From: JBBDYG01 sp040901765
Lineage (GTDB): Bacteria; Planctomycetota; Planctomycetia; Pirellulales; Lacipirellulaceae
Direction: 5' to 3'
Length of the DNA: 64,000 nucleotides
Assembly (NCBI GenBank): GCA_040901765.1
Contig: JBBDYG010000091.1
Coordinates: 1-64,000, forward strand
Part shown: piece by piece, positions 28,001 to 35,733 of the stretch
Layout: every line of letters begins with the position of its first letter
Numbering within the stretch: position 1 is the stretch's first letter
Translations under genes and position numbers: made by a program
Notes under the pieces: generated by a model
The model's database searches: none
Told to the model about the DNA's origin: nothing
What the model saw: the letters and a program-made list of their open reading frames with translations, nothing else

Positions 28001-30642
28001 GTGAGCGTGGTGGGGTTCTGCGGATCGAAGCTGCCGTCGAAGGAGAAGACTTCGTAGAATCCCTCGCCGGTCAGCGTGGCGTCTTCGACGACCTGCGCGC
28101 CACCGGCGGAGAAAAAGCCTTGGGCCGGCCCGTTGGCGCCCATGCCGACGCCGGCGCGGTTTTCGATTCGGCCCGCGAGGCCCATCCCCGAGCCATCGAA
28201 CTCTGCGTCAGGCAGCAGGGTCGCATCCTTGAGCGTGGATCCACCGAAGAAGATACGACCGTCGAGCTCACCGCCCGTCAGCGTCGAATCGAACAGTTCC
28301 GTGAACGCATTTTCACCGTTAAGGCGCCCGCCGAGTTTTCCACCGGCGTTCAGCACGTTGCTATTGGCGATGAAGACCTGCCCCACAAGTTGCGTGGCGT
28401 TCACAAAGTTGGCGTCCTGGATCTCCACGAACGATTGCATGTCCTCCAGCGACAGGTCATTGCCGGTGAGCATGACGTTGCCGGTGATCGACAGCCACGA
28501 CGTCGCGTCCACGCGAATCGTCCCGTCGTTGTGAATGCGGACGTCATCGAAGACGAGATGGCCGTCGCCCCGCGCCTCGATCAGGCCGCCCGCCTCGTTG
28601 GCGAAGAATCCGTCCCGCAGTGTCAGTGTTCTCAAGGGAGACGTGGAAAAGTTGTTATCGGAGTCGACGTCGATCGTGCCATGATTCACCACCGCCGGGC
28701 TGTTGCGGAGGGCGTCGCCCGTGGGGTCGATGACCAGTTCGCCGTGGCCTGCGAGTTCCGTGGGCGTGAATGTCGTAATGCGGCCATGGTTGGTCATGAC
28801 CAGCCGGTTGTCGCCGAGCATTCCCGCGGCTTCAATCGTGTGGTCGGCGAACTGCGTCAGCAAATCGCTGTTTCGCAGGCCGGAGATTACGTTGTCCGGG
28901 CTGGCCGTGGTCTTGAGCACGCCCGTGCCATCGAGCATCAGCCCCGGGCCGCTAAGGAACAGTTGCGTTGTGCTGCCGAGCGATCCGTCGATGAGGATTT
29001 CGCCGTCGTTCGCGATGCGGCCTGAATCTGTGCGGACCGCGAATCGCTCGACCGTCAGGCTCTTGCCGTCCGTGATCACGAGGGAATCGTCTGCGCCGAT
29101 ATTGAGCTGGTCCACGGTGACGATAATGTCCGCGTCGACCGTGGCACTGTTCTGGATGTGGATATTAAACGCATAGGCGGCACTGTTGGTGGGCACGCCG
29201 GGCACCACTGGATCTTCAGTGCCATCGGGCGGCAGCCCCGTCTCGTTGAATGCAAGCGACCAGTTGGCGGCGCTGCTCCAGTTGCCGTTGGCTGCGGTCC
29301 AGGTGGCATCGAGCACGGGCACATCCGGCGAACTGGTGACGAACATCAGCTCGCCGTTGTTCAGAATCTGCTGTTTCTCGGAGAGGATAATCCCGCCAGA
29401 GTCCACCGATAAATTGAACCACTCGGCATCCTCGGGGATCAGCGTCGCATAGATGGAAAAGCCATCCATGTTCGTCACGGCGGTATCTCCGCTGCCGCCG
29501 AACATGATGTCGTTCGAATAGCCGCCTTCGACGAGCGGCACAAGATAGTCCTCTTCGCCAATGCCCAGCATCGGGTTGCTCAAGGGCGTTCCCTTGGAGT
29601 TGTAAACCAGCAGCATGTCGTAGCCGACGTAATCGGCGCCGAGCGATCCCGGCCCCAGGTCGAATCGCGCCAGCCCCGCGAAGGCCTCTTGTGGCGACGA
29701 TTCAACCAGGTTCATCAGGTCGGGCAGCAGAACTTCGTTAGCGTCCAGGTCGGTAAAGCCGAACGCTTCGGCACCCCCTTCGAGGCCGACGATGTTGGGC
29801 GTCGAGGGCGAGTCCGCGATGAGCGAATTTACCGAACGGGCGCCGACGCGTGTGGGCGTATTGTTGCCGGTGAGCGAAGCTCCGCCCAGCGCACCGATCG
29901 CCGAGGAGCCGACCGCCACGGTATTGCTGCCGACGAGCAGTTGACCGGCCGCGCCGTCGTCGTAGGTAGCGGCGTCGTCGCGTCCCAATCCGCCGCCGAC
30001 CTGGATGCTGCCCGTGCCCTGGACAATCGAGCCGACAAGTTTAATCGTGCCGCCGGAACCTCCGCCGCCTCCGCCACCGGAACCGCCGTCGCCGCCAAAG
30101 CCGCCAAGACCGCCCGTCGCGCCGAAACCGCCGAAGCCGGCCAGGAACGGATCAATGATGGGTACCGGCGGCGGAGGAAGGAACGGGACCGTGGTCACTC
30201 CGGGGATGGGGATGTACGCCGCGATGTTGGCCGCTTCGTCCAGCGGCTCGTGGTTATCGGGCAGCGAACCGAAGGAACCGAACGCCCCGGCAGTTCCATT
30301 GCCGCCTTTGGCTGAGGCCTGGCCATCGAAGTTGATCTGACCTTGGACGATAAATTCCGCCGCGCCGCCACCGGCGCCGCCCGCGCGGCCATCGCCGCCC
30401 TGTCCGCCGAAGCCGCCGGCGCTGCCGGGTCCGCCCGAGCCCCCGATGCTGGCAATACTGAACCCGACAAACCCAAAGGATTTGGCCCAGTTACCTTGTC
30501 CGCTGGCCCCACCACCGCCGCCGCCGCCACCGCCGCCGGTGCCGCCTTGTGCGCCGCCGCCGCCACCGCCGCCGTTACCCGCCACCAGGCCGAAGGAGTC
30601 TGGGTCGGCGAGAAAGCCGCCGCCATGCCCGACGTTTCCCAT
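25015..30642 (-). CDS. Giant PEP-CTERM beta-helix protein, main body after a frameshift
   Basis: This frame of 1,875 residues lacks a signal peptide and begins inside a glycine-rich region. The export signal and first roughly 265 residues are in a different frame (30655-31448). The body is a long series of beta-helix repeats with Asn/Gly turns (for example LTNEAGHTLRVTGFDDALQ). It ends with a dockerin-like repeat (GDFNGNGIVDAADYTVWRDG, then DQQDYGQWKQNFG) and a PEP-CTERM tail (AVPEPATLGLLMLAIFG). With the N-terminal part the complete protein would be about 2,140 residues, a giant surface or secreted adhesin-like product. Its stop overlaps the end of the convergent fused gene by 20 bp. Confidence 0.8.
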   Translation of the reverse strand: MGNVGHGGGFLADPDSFGLVAGNGGGGGGGAQGGTGGGGGGGGGGASGQGNWAKSFGFVGFSIASIGGSGGPGSAGGFGGQGGDGRAGGAGGGAAEFIVQGQINFDGQASAKGGNGTAGAFGSFGSLPDNHEPLDEAANIAAYIPIPGVTTVPFLPPPPVPIIDPFLAGFGGFGATGGLGGFGGDGGSGGGGGGGSGGTIKLVGSIVQGTGSIQVGGGLGRDDAATYDDGAAGQLLVGSNTVAVGSSAIGALGGASLTGNNTPTRVGARSVNSLIADSPSTPNIVGLEGGAEAFGFTDLDANEVLLPDLMNLVESSPQEAFAGLARFDLGPGSLGADYVGYDMLLVYNSKGTPLSNPMLGIGEEDYLVPLVEGGYSNDIMFGGSGDTAVTNMDGFSIYATLIPEDAEWFNLSVDSGGIILSEKQQILNNGELMFVTSSPDVPVLDATWTAANGNWSSAANWSLAFNETGLPPDGTEDPVVPGVPTNSAAYAFNIHIQNSATVDADIIVTVDQLNIGADDSLVITDGKSLTVERFAVRTDSGRIANDGEILIDGSLGSTTQLFLSGPGLMLDGTGVLKTTASPDNVISGLRNSDLLTQFADHTIEAAGMLGDNRLVMTNHGRITTFTPTELAGHGELVIDPTGDALRNSPAVVNHGTIDVDSDNNFSTSPLRTLTLRDGFFANEAGGLIEARGDGHLVFDDVRIHNDGTIRVDATSWLSITGNVMLTGNDLSLEDMQSFVEIQDANFVNATQLVGQVFIANSNVLNAGGKLGGRLNGENAFTELFDSTLTGGELDGRIFFGGSTLKDATLLPDAEFDGSGMGLAGRIENRAGVGMGANGPAQGFFSAGGAQVVEDATLTGEGFYEVFSFDGSFDPQNPTTLTISAEATVQFADYMANDLIIINEGSLTSADVSSIDPAGDQSSSVAGLRNSGVIRISSESEFYDGVYDNTGGLIDVTVGSFYNVTLVGGTLQGDTWWAEREFSGGLADPNHVIGTVFTKDAAPGTPEYDQFLQIDHHTVLEEVTFTRPTHLSGAGGVGPQIILRNSLNLTDTGSLTFQTVDITFDNDFSFEGEGTLYLEDANLSGSTPDVRLTIGEQFTLDASQTINWSQYGQNSLIIENRGSIDDAGMGAEITLDPTGDLDSAEPGLINRGAIRVGILYLNDAYVDNRGGHIGGPSSATLLAGVRVVGGTLENFEIYDSQQDPESYFNPQSRLENVTLEGSGYIEGVDLALVGTIENNALVEVSNATLTLDGPVRLTGAVVEFTEGTTLVALGEDDTLTNEAGHTLRVTGFDDALQGYGVPQIINYGTLITELLDMHPVFTTEVLPAGTEVPDVSDPNNPDATMLLTEETTYEILRPLINTGVIEAGEIYLNQTAIENSGTLTGVIASYDSTILNVGGRIEGNSLDMLGNSALIGGSAEGVFITVNSFADERAIISEVNLLGSSIQVTGPMEFGGNVLELDYLEVSAPLGTEPVVFIENDATRLETADTFMASGTINLAAGAFRTDTISFGGAYDFLDWTGGTFGLMQQDMTVGSTGLLGDAIDLPAGFGLEVGQNLSIASDGQVTLSGGSLYVGTLSLASPASIHWTGGTLGLTSQDLHVTAGGTLGSGVTLTAGYELDVHQSLNVADDGAVLLGGGTLRAGTINHTAGGALSFSSGTLDVETFNGNLTQLGGTLAPGNSLGVTQVTGNYALDGGTIAIELAGLVQGDEFDFVEVLGNFDIANGALDVSLIDDFVLGAGQQFEIIAVGGTQTGVFSDLPEGELVGNFNGLDLFVTYQAGDGNDIALFTNLEGDFNGNGIVDAADYTVWRDGLGGAFDQQDYGQWKQNFGATSGATGSASEHTAVPEPATLGLLMLAIFGMLLSRDHRVLMNRIA

Positions 30643-31448
30643 CGCGGCGGTCCCGGTTCGCCGCCATTGTTGCCCTCGAAGCCAAAGCCGCCGTTTTTGG
30701 TCGGCACGCCTGGAATAAAACTCGGCAGCGGACTGGGCCAGTACACGCCGGGGATGCCGCCCTGGCCAGGCACTCCGCCATGGCCGATGACTTGCTCCTC
30801 GAATCCTCCACTGCCTCCGGCCGCGGCGGGCGCCAGATTATGGAATCCGATCCTGCCGATTTTCCCTGCCGCGCCCGCCAGGCCAAGCGTTCCCTCGTCG
30901 CCCCACTGGCCGTCATGTCCGGCGAACGCCGGTACCGGAGGCGGCACCGCGCCGGGAATAAAGAAGATCATCGCTCCTCCGCCGCGGACCCATTGCACGC
31001 CGCCGCCGGCACCGCCCGCTCCGCCGGCTCCCCCGCTACCCCCGCTGCCAGGCGCCGCCCCGCCAATTCCCGCCGTGGTGTTGACCGCCGAGAAATCGAT
31101 TGTGGCGTTCGGTGAAACGATAAAATCGTTGCCGATTTGGAACGACGCGGGCCGGCTGCCCACGCCGCTCAGTGTATCGCCACTATTCAATACCCAATCT
31201 CCGCCGATGGAAAACTGCGCGGCACCGCCCACCACGCTCGGCGAGACAAGCTGCCCGTCGAAGTTCCACAGCGCGCCGTTCCGCCTGATCGTCAAGTCGT
31301 CGGTATTGACCACATATTCGGCAGCCCACGCCGAGCTTAAAGCCCCGACCGTTTCCAGCCACTGCAAAACGACAGCCAGATACCAGCCCCACACCCGTCT
31401 TCGACGGATCACCAACCGAGAGGCTGTAGAAATAATGGTGCGGTGCAT
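30195..31448 (-). CDS. N-terminal part of the giant PEP-CTERM protein, frameshifted
   Basis: ATG 31448 has an excellent ribosome site (GGGAGGCAACC) and starts a long-leader signal peptide (MHRTIISTASRLVIRRRRVW, then hydrophobic residues to SSAWAAE). The next 200 residues are beta-rich and then Gly-rich (GGSGGAGGAGGAGGG), matching the style of the downstream body. At 30652-30655 (a CCC run on +) the sensible frame switches by one base: GNNGGEPG should continue as TAAMGNVGHGGGF. Beyond that point this frame yields compositionally odd shadow sequence. A single missing base in a C/G run explains the break, either as mutation or sequencing error. Confidence 0.75.
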   Translation of the reverse strand: MHRTIISTASRLVIRRRRVWGWYLAVVLQWLETVGALSSAWAAEYVVNTDDLTIRRNGALWNFDGQLVSPSVVGGAAQFSIGGDWVLNSGDTLSGVGSRPASFQIGNDFIVSPNATIDFSAVNTTAGIGGAAPGSGGSGGAGGAGGAGGGVQWVRGGGAMIFFIPGAVPPPVPAFAGHDGQWGDEGTLGLAGAAGKIGRIGFHNLAPAAAGGSGGFEEQVIGHGGVPGQGGIPGVYWPSPLPSFIPGVPTKNGGFGFEGNNGGEPGPPRWETSGMAAAFSPTQTPSAWWRVTAAVAAAAHKAAPAAVAAAAVVGPADKVTGPNPLGLSGSVLPASGARADPAAPAASADRAAMAARAAPVAARRNLSSKVRSTSMARPQPKAAMELPGRSVPSVRCPITTSRWTKRPTSRRTSPSPE

Positions 31449-31719
31449 GGTTGCCTCCCAGAGAACTAGATTGTCGGTGCCGAGCCTTTAGATGTTGACG
31501 GCGGATTCATCTCCAAACGCAGGAGCGCGGTGAAAAACCTACCACGGGCCCACCGGGCGAGCGAATTTGCATTTTAACCCCGGGGCCAACCCGTCAAACA
31601 CCCTCAATCTGGCCTGCACCTCGCATTCTTCGTCGCTTCTCTCGTCTCGGCCGGCCGAGTATAATAATGGCCCACAGCTATTGCGTGGGTCTCCCGACCC
31701 CGCACACAGCCGTTCATTC

Positions 31720-32074
31720 GGGGGCGAACTGGGTTCGACCGGGTAGGCGAAGCGTAGGTGGCGTGTCGTGGTTGATCGGTGGCCCACGTAAAAAGCCGTT
31801 CACACCTTCAAATGCCGAAGGTTCGTTTGCTCTGGCTGCCTAATTAAGGTAGCCCGGGTTGAGGGCTGTCTCCGGAATGGCCCAAAAACCCGACTACAAT
31901 TCCGGATCGCCGCGAGTCACTGATGGGCACGCTTGCGGTTAAAAAAAGTTCCCTACTAGCCAATGCCCGACCCGGTCGACAGGGGCGACATTGGTGAAAT
32001 CAAACAGTCGACTACACACGTAGAAGCATACGTAGAGATATCACGGGACGCGGGTTCGATTCCCGCCGCCTCCA
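31720..32074 (+). ncRNA. ssrA: tmRNA (transfer-messenger RNA)
   Basis: The 5' end GGGGGCG at 31720-31726 pairs with CGCCTCC at 32067-32073, forming the seven-pair acceptor stem with discriminator A32074; CCA is not encoded. The T arm is GCGGGTTCGATTCCCGC, and the D-like start reads GAACTGGGTTCGACCGGG. The tag frame at 31808-31843 reads SNAEGSFALAA then TAA, with the typical ALAA degradation signal. tmRNA rescues stalled ribosomes with SmpB and marks the product for proteolysis. Its 3' end serves as integration site for the neighbouring element. The exact resume codon is uncertain. Confidence 0.97.
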
Positions 32075-33416
32075 CTTTTTGACAATTTGGGTCAACTTGC
32101 GACGCAGGTTGACTAACAGCGTCTAAACCCTTGCTACGGCAAGGGTTTTTTCGTTTTTGTGACCTCCCTTTCGAGTGCCGTTCGGTGACAGCTGAAGTCC
32201 CATTTTGCCCAGCCGCGCCACTTGAAGTGCAGACAATACGCAGACACTCATCGGCGGGTTTTTCCGGGGTGGTGGATTCGGCTGTGGGCAGCGAAGGAAG
32301 TCGGTTGACTGCCTTGGCCTGATCCTCAAGACCAATATGCGTGTACTTCATCGTCATCCGCACGTCGCTGTGGCGGGCAAGCTCCCTCGCCTCCACAAGC
32401 GAGACGCCGCTGCGGAGTAGCTCAGTGATATGCGTATGACGGCCTGCGGCATGGAAGTCAGCAAGTCCTTCTTCCGTTTCATACGGAATTTTTGCTTCCT
32501 CTAAGTCTCGCCGGATCATGGTGTAGGCTTTTCGTTTCCCTAGAAGCGGAAAAAGCGGTTCGTCCGTGCCAAGACCAGCAAGCCATGTCCGCACCTCCTC
32601 CACGAGGTCTGCGTGAAGCGGCAAGGTGTCTTTTTTGCGGCGTTTTGAGTGTTTCGCTGCGACGGTAAGAGTCGGTTGTCCTGCATCCAGCTTGAAGTTG
32701 GTGGGCGTAAGGCTGGCAATCTCCCCTTTTCTGAGTCCCGTCATGTAGGAAAGCAGGTAAATCCGGGCGCGAGTCAAACCGTCATATCCTTGAACGGTGT
32801 AGTTGCTCAGTCGCGCAGTCTTGATGACAAGGGCAATCTCATCTGGAGTTAGCGCCCTTCTTGCATGGCGAACATCAGTCTCCGTGCTTCGTCTGGGAAT
32901 TCCGGCAAACGGGTTCCTTTCTAAGATTCGCCGCTTGGGATGCGAGAGCCAGTTGCCAAACGCATCGACCGCCTGAAGGTAGTGGTTGTAGGTGCGATGC
33001 CCGAGGTCTCCCTCTTGGCAATGCTGCGTAAGAAACGCCTCTGCCGTGTCTGCATCAAAGTCGGCAAGGGTTTTGAATTCACTCCCTGTCAACACAAGCT
33101 TCACGCGGTTGACCGTCAAAGTAACGTGCTTAGGAGTATTGTTCTTGCGTTTGAGACTCGCCTCAAATGCCTTCACCTGCTCGTTCCAGGCATCGGACTG
33201 AGGTTTCCCCAAGAGTTCATCAAGTTCCGATTGCTCAGCAAGGCCAATCTTGATCCGCTGCACGGCAGTCTCGATCTTGGCGGCCTTGGCTTCGGTGACC
33301 CCTTTGTCGGGGCAACCTTTGGTGGTGCGACGCTTTCCTTCATGGTCGAGGAACTGGATGTAGTACGGAGCGCCTTTCTTGCTGCGGTCCCGACTGAGTT
33401 TGCGAATCGATGCCAT
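31956..33416 (-). CDS. int: Tyrosine recombinase / integrase
   Basis: This 486-residue phage-type integrase has an N-terminal arm-binding and SAM-like core region (to about residue 180) and a catalytic domain. The site residues are R229 (SYMTGLRKGE), K255, H322 and R326 (FHAAGRHTHIT), H349 and nucleophile Y358 (RHSDVRMTMKYTHI). It would insert and excise the element at the tmRNA 3' end. The last roughly 40 residues (VEAAGIEPASRDISTYAST...) are encoded antisense to the tmRNA and are a by-product of integration, so the native C-terminus on the excised circle would differ. It is the last gene of a leftward mobilization operon. Confidence 0.95.
   Translation of the reverse strand: MASIRKLSRDRSKKGAPYYIQFLDHEGKRRTTKGCPDKGVTEAKAAKIETAVQRIKIGLAEQSELDELLGKPQSDAWNEQVKAFEASLKRKNNTPKHVTLTVNRVKLVLTGSEFKTLADFDADTAEAFLTQHCQEGDLGHRTYNHYLQAVDAFGNWLSHPKRRILERNPFAGIPRRSTETDVRHARRALTPDEIALVIKTARLSNYTVQGYDGLTRARIYLLSYMTGLRKGEIASLTPTNFKLDAGQPTLTVAAKHSKRRKKDTLPLHADLVEEVRTWLAGLGTDEPLFPLLGKRKAYTMIRRDLEEAKIPYETEEGLADFHAAGRHTHITELLRSGVSLVEARELARHSDVRMTMKYTHIGLEDQAKAVNRLPSLPTAESTTPEKPADECLRIVCTSSGAAGQNGTSAVTERHSKGRSQKRKNPCRSKGLDAVSQPASQVDPNCQKVEAAGIEPASRDISTYASTCVVDCLISPMSPLSTGSGIG
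32050..32074. other. Probable attachment site (attL side) in tmRNA 3' end
   Basis: The tmRNA 3' terminus directly abuts the integrase gene, the classic arrangement of tmRNA-integrated islands. The integrase frame even reads through into the tmRNA in antisense. The exact core cannot be set without the second copy (attR), which I did not find in the window. Confidence 0.65.
32126..32151 (+). terminator. Intrinsic terminator for tmRNA transcription
   Basis: AACCCTTGC (32126-32134) and GCAAGGGTT (32139-32147) form a nine-pair stem with a TACG loop, followed by a T run. It lies 51 bp beyond the tmRNA 3' end, on element-side DNA and inside the antisense integrase gene. Confidence 0.88.
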
Positions 33417-33475
33417 GCTTCGTACCTCCGACGATCATTCTTACGAGACCGACAAGCTAGGCAAGCGGCGGCGCG

Positions 33476-33709
33476 TCAGCGCGGACGCCGCGCGCTTGCC
33501 CCATGATTGGGGTTGGAGCGAGCTTCGATGCACGCCTCGATGTCGGCGAGTCGCCACCGCGCGGAGCGGCCGAATCGGGCGGGCTTGGGAAGCTCCCCTT
33601 TGGCGACCAATCGCCAGACGCTACGAGTCGAAAGACTCAAGATCGACGCGACCTCCCGCACGTTAATCATGCGCGGGACGACGGAATCAGAGGATGATGA
33701 GGGTGACAT
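33476..33709 (-). CDS. AlpA/excisionase-like HTH protein
   Basis: ATG 33709 has AAGGAAA upstream and gives 77 residues. A MerR/excisionase-type winged helix-turn-helix is evident (MINVREVASILSLSTRSVWRLVAKGELPKP, then RWRLADIEACIEAR). Such small proteins bind attachment-site arms to direct excision, or regulate the integrase. It sits directly upstream of the integrase gene and 22 bp below the coupling protein gene, supporting an excisionase role. A regulator role is the alternative. Confidence 0.88.
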   Translation of the reverse strand: MSPSSSSDSVVPRMINVREVASILSLSTRSVWRLVAKGELPKPARFGRSARWRLADIEACIEARSNPNHGASARRPR

Positions 33710-33731
33710 AATATTTCCTTGTCGGGGCTTC

Positions 33732-35231
33732 TTACTGAAAATGGGCGTCAAGATCGTCAAGGTTTTTTTCGGTCGTGCTGGGCGGTGCGGGACGCTTATC
33801 TGGTGCTTGCTCGGGAGTCTGGCGGGGTTCCGCCCCCTTGCGCTCCTTTCGCGGCGTGCAAAACGTCGCATCCTCGGCAGCCGACCACGGGTCCAGGAGC
33901 ATCGAGCGTGAGGGCCGAGCCACAAACTCCGGAACGTCGGCCCGCGGGGTGACGAGCCAATTGCCCCAGAGGTCGGCGCTCTCAAGCTTGTCGAAATAAG
34001 AACCGTGTGAGCGGACGATGTAGTACCCGCTCAAGCCGTTCGCTTGGTTGCACGGGTCGATGTCGAGAAACTCGCTAGGCAGCACGAGTCTCCGGGTCGT
34101 ACGATGACGGCTCACGGAGCGGCTCTTACCGCCGGCGCCGGTCGACTCGGAAACAGACTCTTCCTCGAACTCTTGATCGCCGAAGAGTTCCGACGCCCAA
34201 TCGGCCGTCTCGACGCACTCCAAACGTCCAAACCACCGGTTGGCGATCTGCCCGAGGATCTCGTCGGTCTGCTCACGACCGTAAAGTGCGCTGTGACGCA
34301 GTCCTTGAATCGACTGGAAGGCCAGCACGCAGCAGGCCCCTTTCGATCTCCCCTTCTTCATCAAGCTAACCAGGCCGTCGAGTTTTCCAGCCTCGCTCAG
34401 TTCGTCCCACAGAAACCACGTCCTCCGCGTGAAAGAGTTCGATTGATTCAGGACCAGATCCGAGGCTCGTTTGAAGAGGCAACGGTTGACGGCGTCGATG
34501 GCCATCCGTCCCGTTTCATAGTTCCCCAAAACAAGGATCCAGTTCTCGCGCACCCAGTCCTCGATCGAGAACGATTCGCTGGCGGTTTCCCAGGCCGCCG
34601 CGATGTTGGAGAACGGCAAGAGCTTTGTCGCGACGGTGCTCATGATGTTGGCCGCCGTGCGGTCCTCGGAGAAGTATTCGCGCTCGATAGAGCGAGTGAC
34701 GGGATGCTTCCGCAAGACACGACGAATCAGCCGGGCCGACTGCATCACGCGCATCAGAGACGCGAAGGTCCAGGGCGCGCCGGTGAGAATGAAGCTCAGC
34801 ATGACGCCGTAGAGAAGATGTCGCGAAGCGTCCGCGAAGAACGGCTGCGAATCCTGGACTTCGGGGAAGAGCGTCCTGGCCGTCTCCAAAGCGATCGCCG
34901 GATTGGTAATGTCTCGGGCGATATTCCACGCCGCGCCGCGCTCATCAAACGGATGAGACGTGACGATCTTCGCGTGCGGGGCAATGGCGTTGAGTAGCGG
35001 GAGGATGTCTTGCTTATGGTCATACACGAGTGCGCGAGTGTCGGCCTCAATGCCTACGCCGCCCAGGCAGGATTGCATCAAGAGTTGCAGGAGCGTCGAC
35101 TTGCCACCGCCGGAAGCGGCTACCGCAAGAAAATGCCCGGTCGCTTCGCTTTCCTCCAGCTGGTGACGGCCCCAGGCCAACGTTTTGCCCGGGTCCGGCT
35201 GGGGCGATGCCTTTTTTTGCCAGAACTGCAT
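33732..35231 (-). CDS. TraD/VirD4-like coupling ATPase
   Basis: This 499-residue protein has Walker A ASGGGKST (residues 39-46) and a Walker B-like segment (TWFLWDELSEAGKLDGL, near residue 270) flanked by VSLMKKGRSKGACCVLAFQSIQGL. That sequence is typical of TrwB/TraD-type DNA-translocating ATPases, which link the relaxosome to the secretion channel. The usual N-terminal membrane segments are missing. The adjacent small membrane protein (35268-35732) may supply them, an apparent split of the family's architecture. The C-terminal roughly 70 residues are low-complexity and charged. Confidence 0.88.
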   Translation of the reverse strand: MQFWQKKASPQPDPGKTLAWGRHQLEESEATGHFLAVAASGGGKSTLLQLLMQSCLGGVGIEADTRALVYDHKQDILPLLNAIAPHAKIVTSHPFDERGAAWNIARDITNPAIALETARTLFPEVQDSQPFFADASRHLLYGVMLSFILTGAPWTFASLMRVMQSARLIRRVLRKHPVTRSIEREYFSEDRTAANIMSTVATKLLPFSNIAAAWETASESFSIEDWVRENWILVLGNYETGRMAIDAVNRCLFKRASDLVLNQSNSFTRRTWFLWDELSEAGKLDGLVSLMKKGRSKGACCVLAFQSIQGLRHSALYGREQTDEILGQIANRWFGRLECVETADWASELFGDQEFEEESVSESTGAGGKSRSVSRHRTTRRLVLPSEFLDIDPCNQANGLSGYYIVRSHGSYFDKLESADLWGNWLVTPRADVPEFVARPSRSMLLDPWSAAEDATFCTPRKERKGAEPRQTPEQAPDKRPAPPSTTEKNLDDLDAHFQ

Positions 35232-35267
35232 CGGAGTGTCCCCTGAGTCATGCGTTGGGGGTTGCGA

Positions 35268-35732
35268 CTACTTGATGTCGTGATACGAGCGGATGGTTCG
35301 CCCGCGCGTGTTACCTGCGGCCGTTGCCGGTCGCGACTTGTTGGGCGACCCCTTCTTCTCCCCCATGCGGCCGAGGCCGCGACCGCGCGGCTCGATCGGC
35401 TCCGATGGGGCCGGCCCATCCCAAAAGATGAGGAGCCCGCCGAAGACAAAGAACGCGACGACCGGCAAAGCCCACGGCGTGCTGGGAAGCCAACCGTTGA
35501 GGCCTACTAGGCCGAGAACGAAGCGAAGAAGCAGCGCCCCCAGGCCCGCCCACAGCAGGCAGGACGCGACGAGATTAAAAGCATCACGAGGCAGATTTTT
35601 CGCCGTCGTGTAAAGACGCAGCTGAATACGCGGCGGGGTTCGCTCCTCGTAGAACGCCCACAGCTTAAGGATGCCGATCCACACGGCGAATCCTACGGCG
35701 ACAAATCCGATGAGCGGCAGATACTGGTTCAT
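35268..35732 (-). CDS. Small multi-pass membrane protein between relaxase and coupling ATPase
   Basis: ATG 35732 begins one base after the relaxase stop, with AGGGGGC inside the end of the relaxase gene as ribosome site, so translation is coupled. The 154-residue product has three hydrophobic segments: LPLIGFVAVGFAVWIGILKL, FNLVASCLLWAGLGALLLRF and WALPVVAFFVFGGLLIFW. A basic tail follows (RGRGLGRMGEKKG). Position suggests it anchors the soluble coupling ATPase, replacing the transmembrane part of VirD4-like proteins. This is inference; I recognise no family. Confidence 0.75.
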   Translation of the reverse strand: MNQYLPLIGFVAVGFAVWIGILKLWAFYEERTPPRIQLRLYTTAKNLPRDAFNLVASCLLWAGLGALLLRFVLGLVGLNGWLPSTPWALPVVAFFVFGGLLIFWDGPAPSEPIEPRGRGLGRMGEKKGSPNKSRPATAAGNTRGRTIRSYHDIK

Positions 35733-35733
35733 C

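Noticed and set aside
26692..29025. A 777-codon + strand frame
   Set aside because: It lies wholly antisense to the giant PEP-CTERM gene, whose repeats, dockerin and tail are clear; the + frame is a compositional shadow.
30343..31491. A proline-rich + strand frame of 382 codons
   Set aside because: It is the antisense of glycine-rich codons (GGC/GCC) in the giant protein and has no features of its own.
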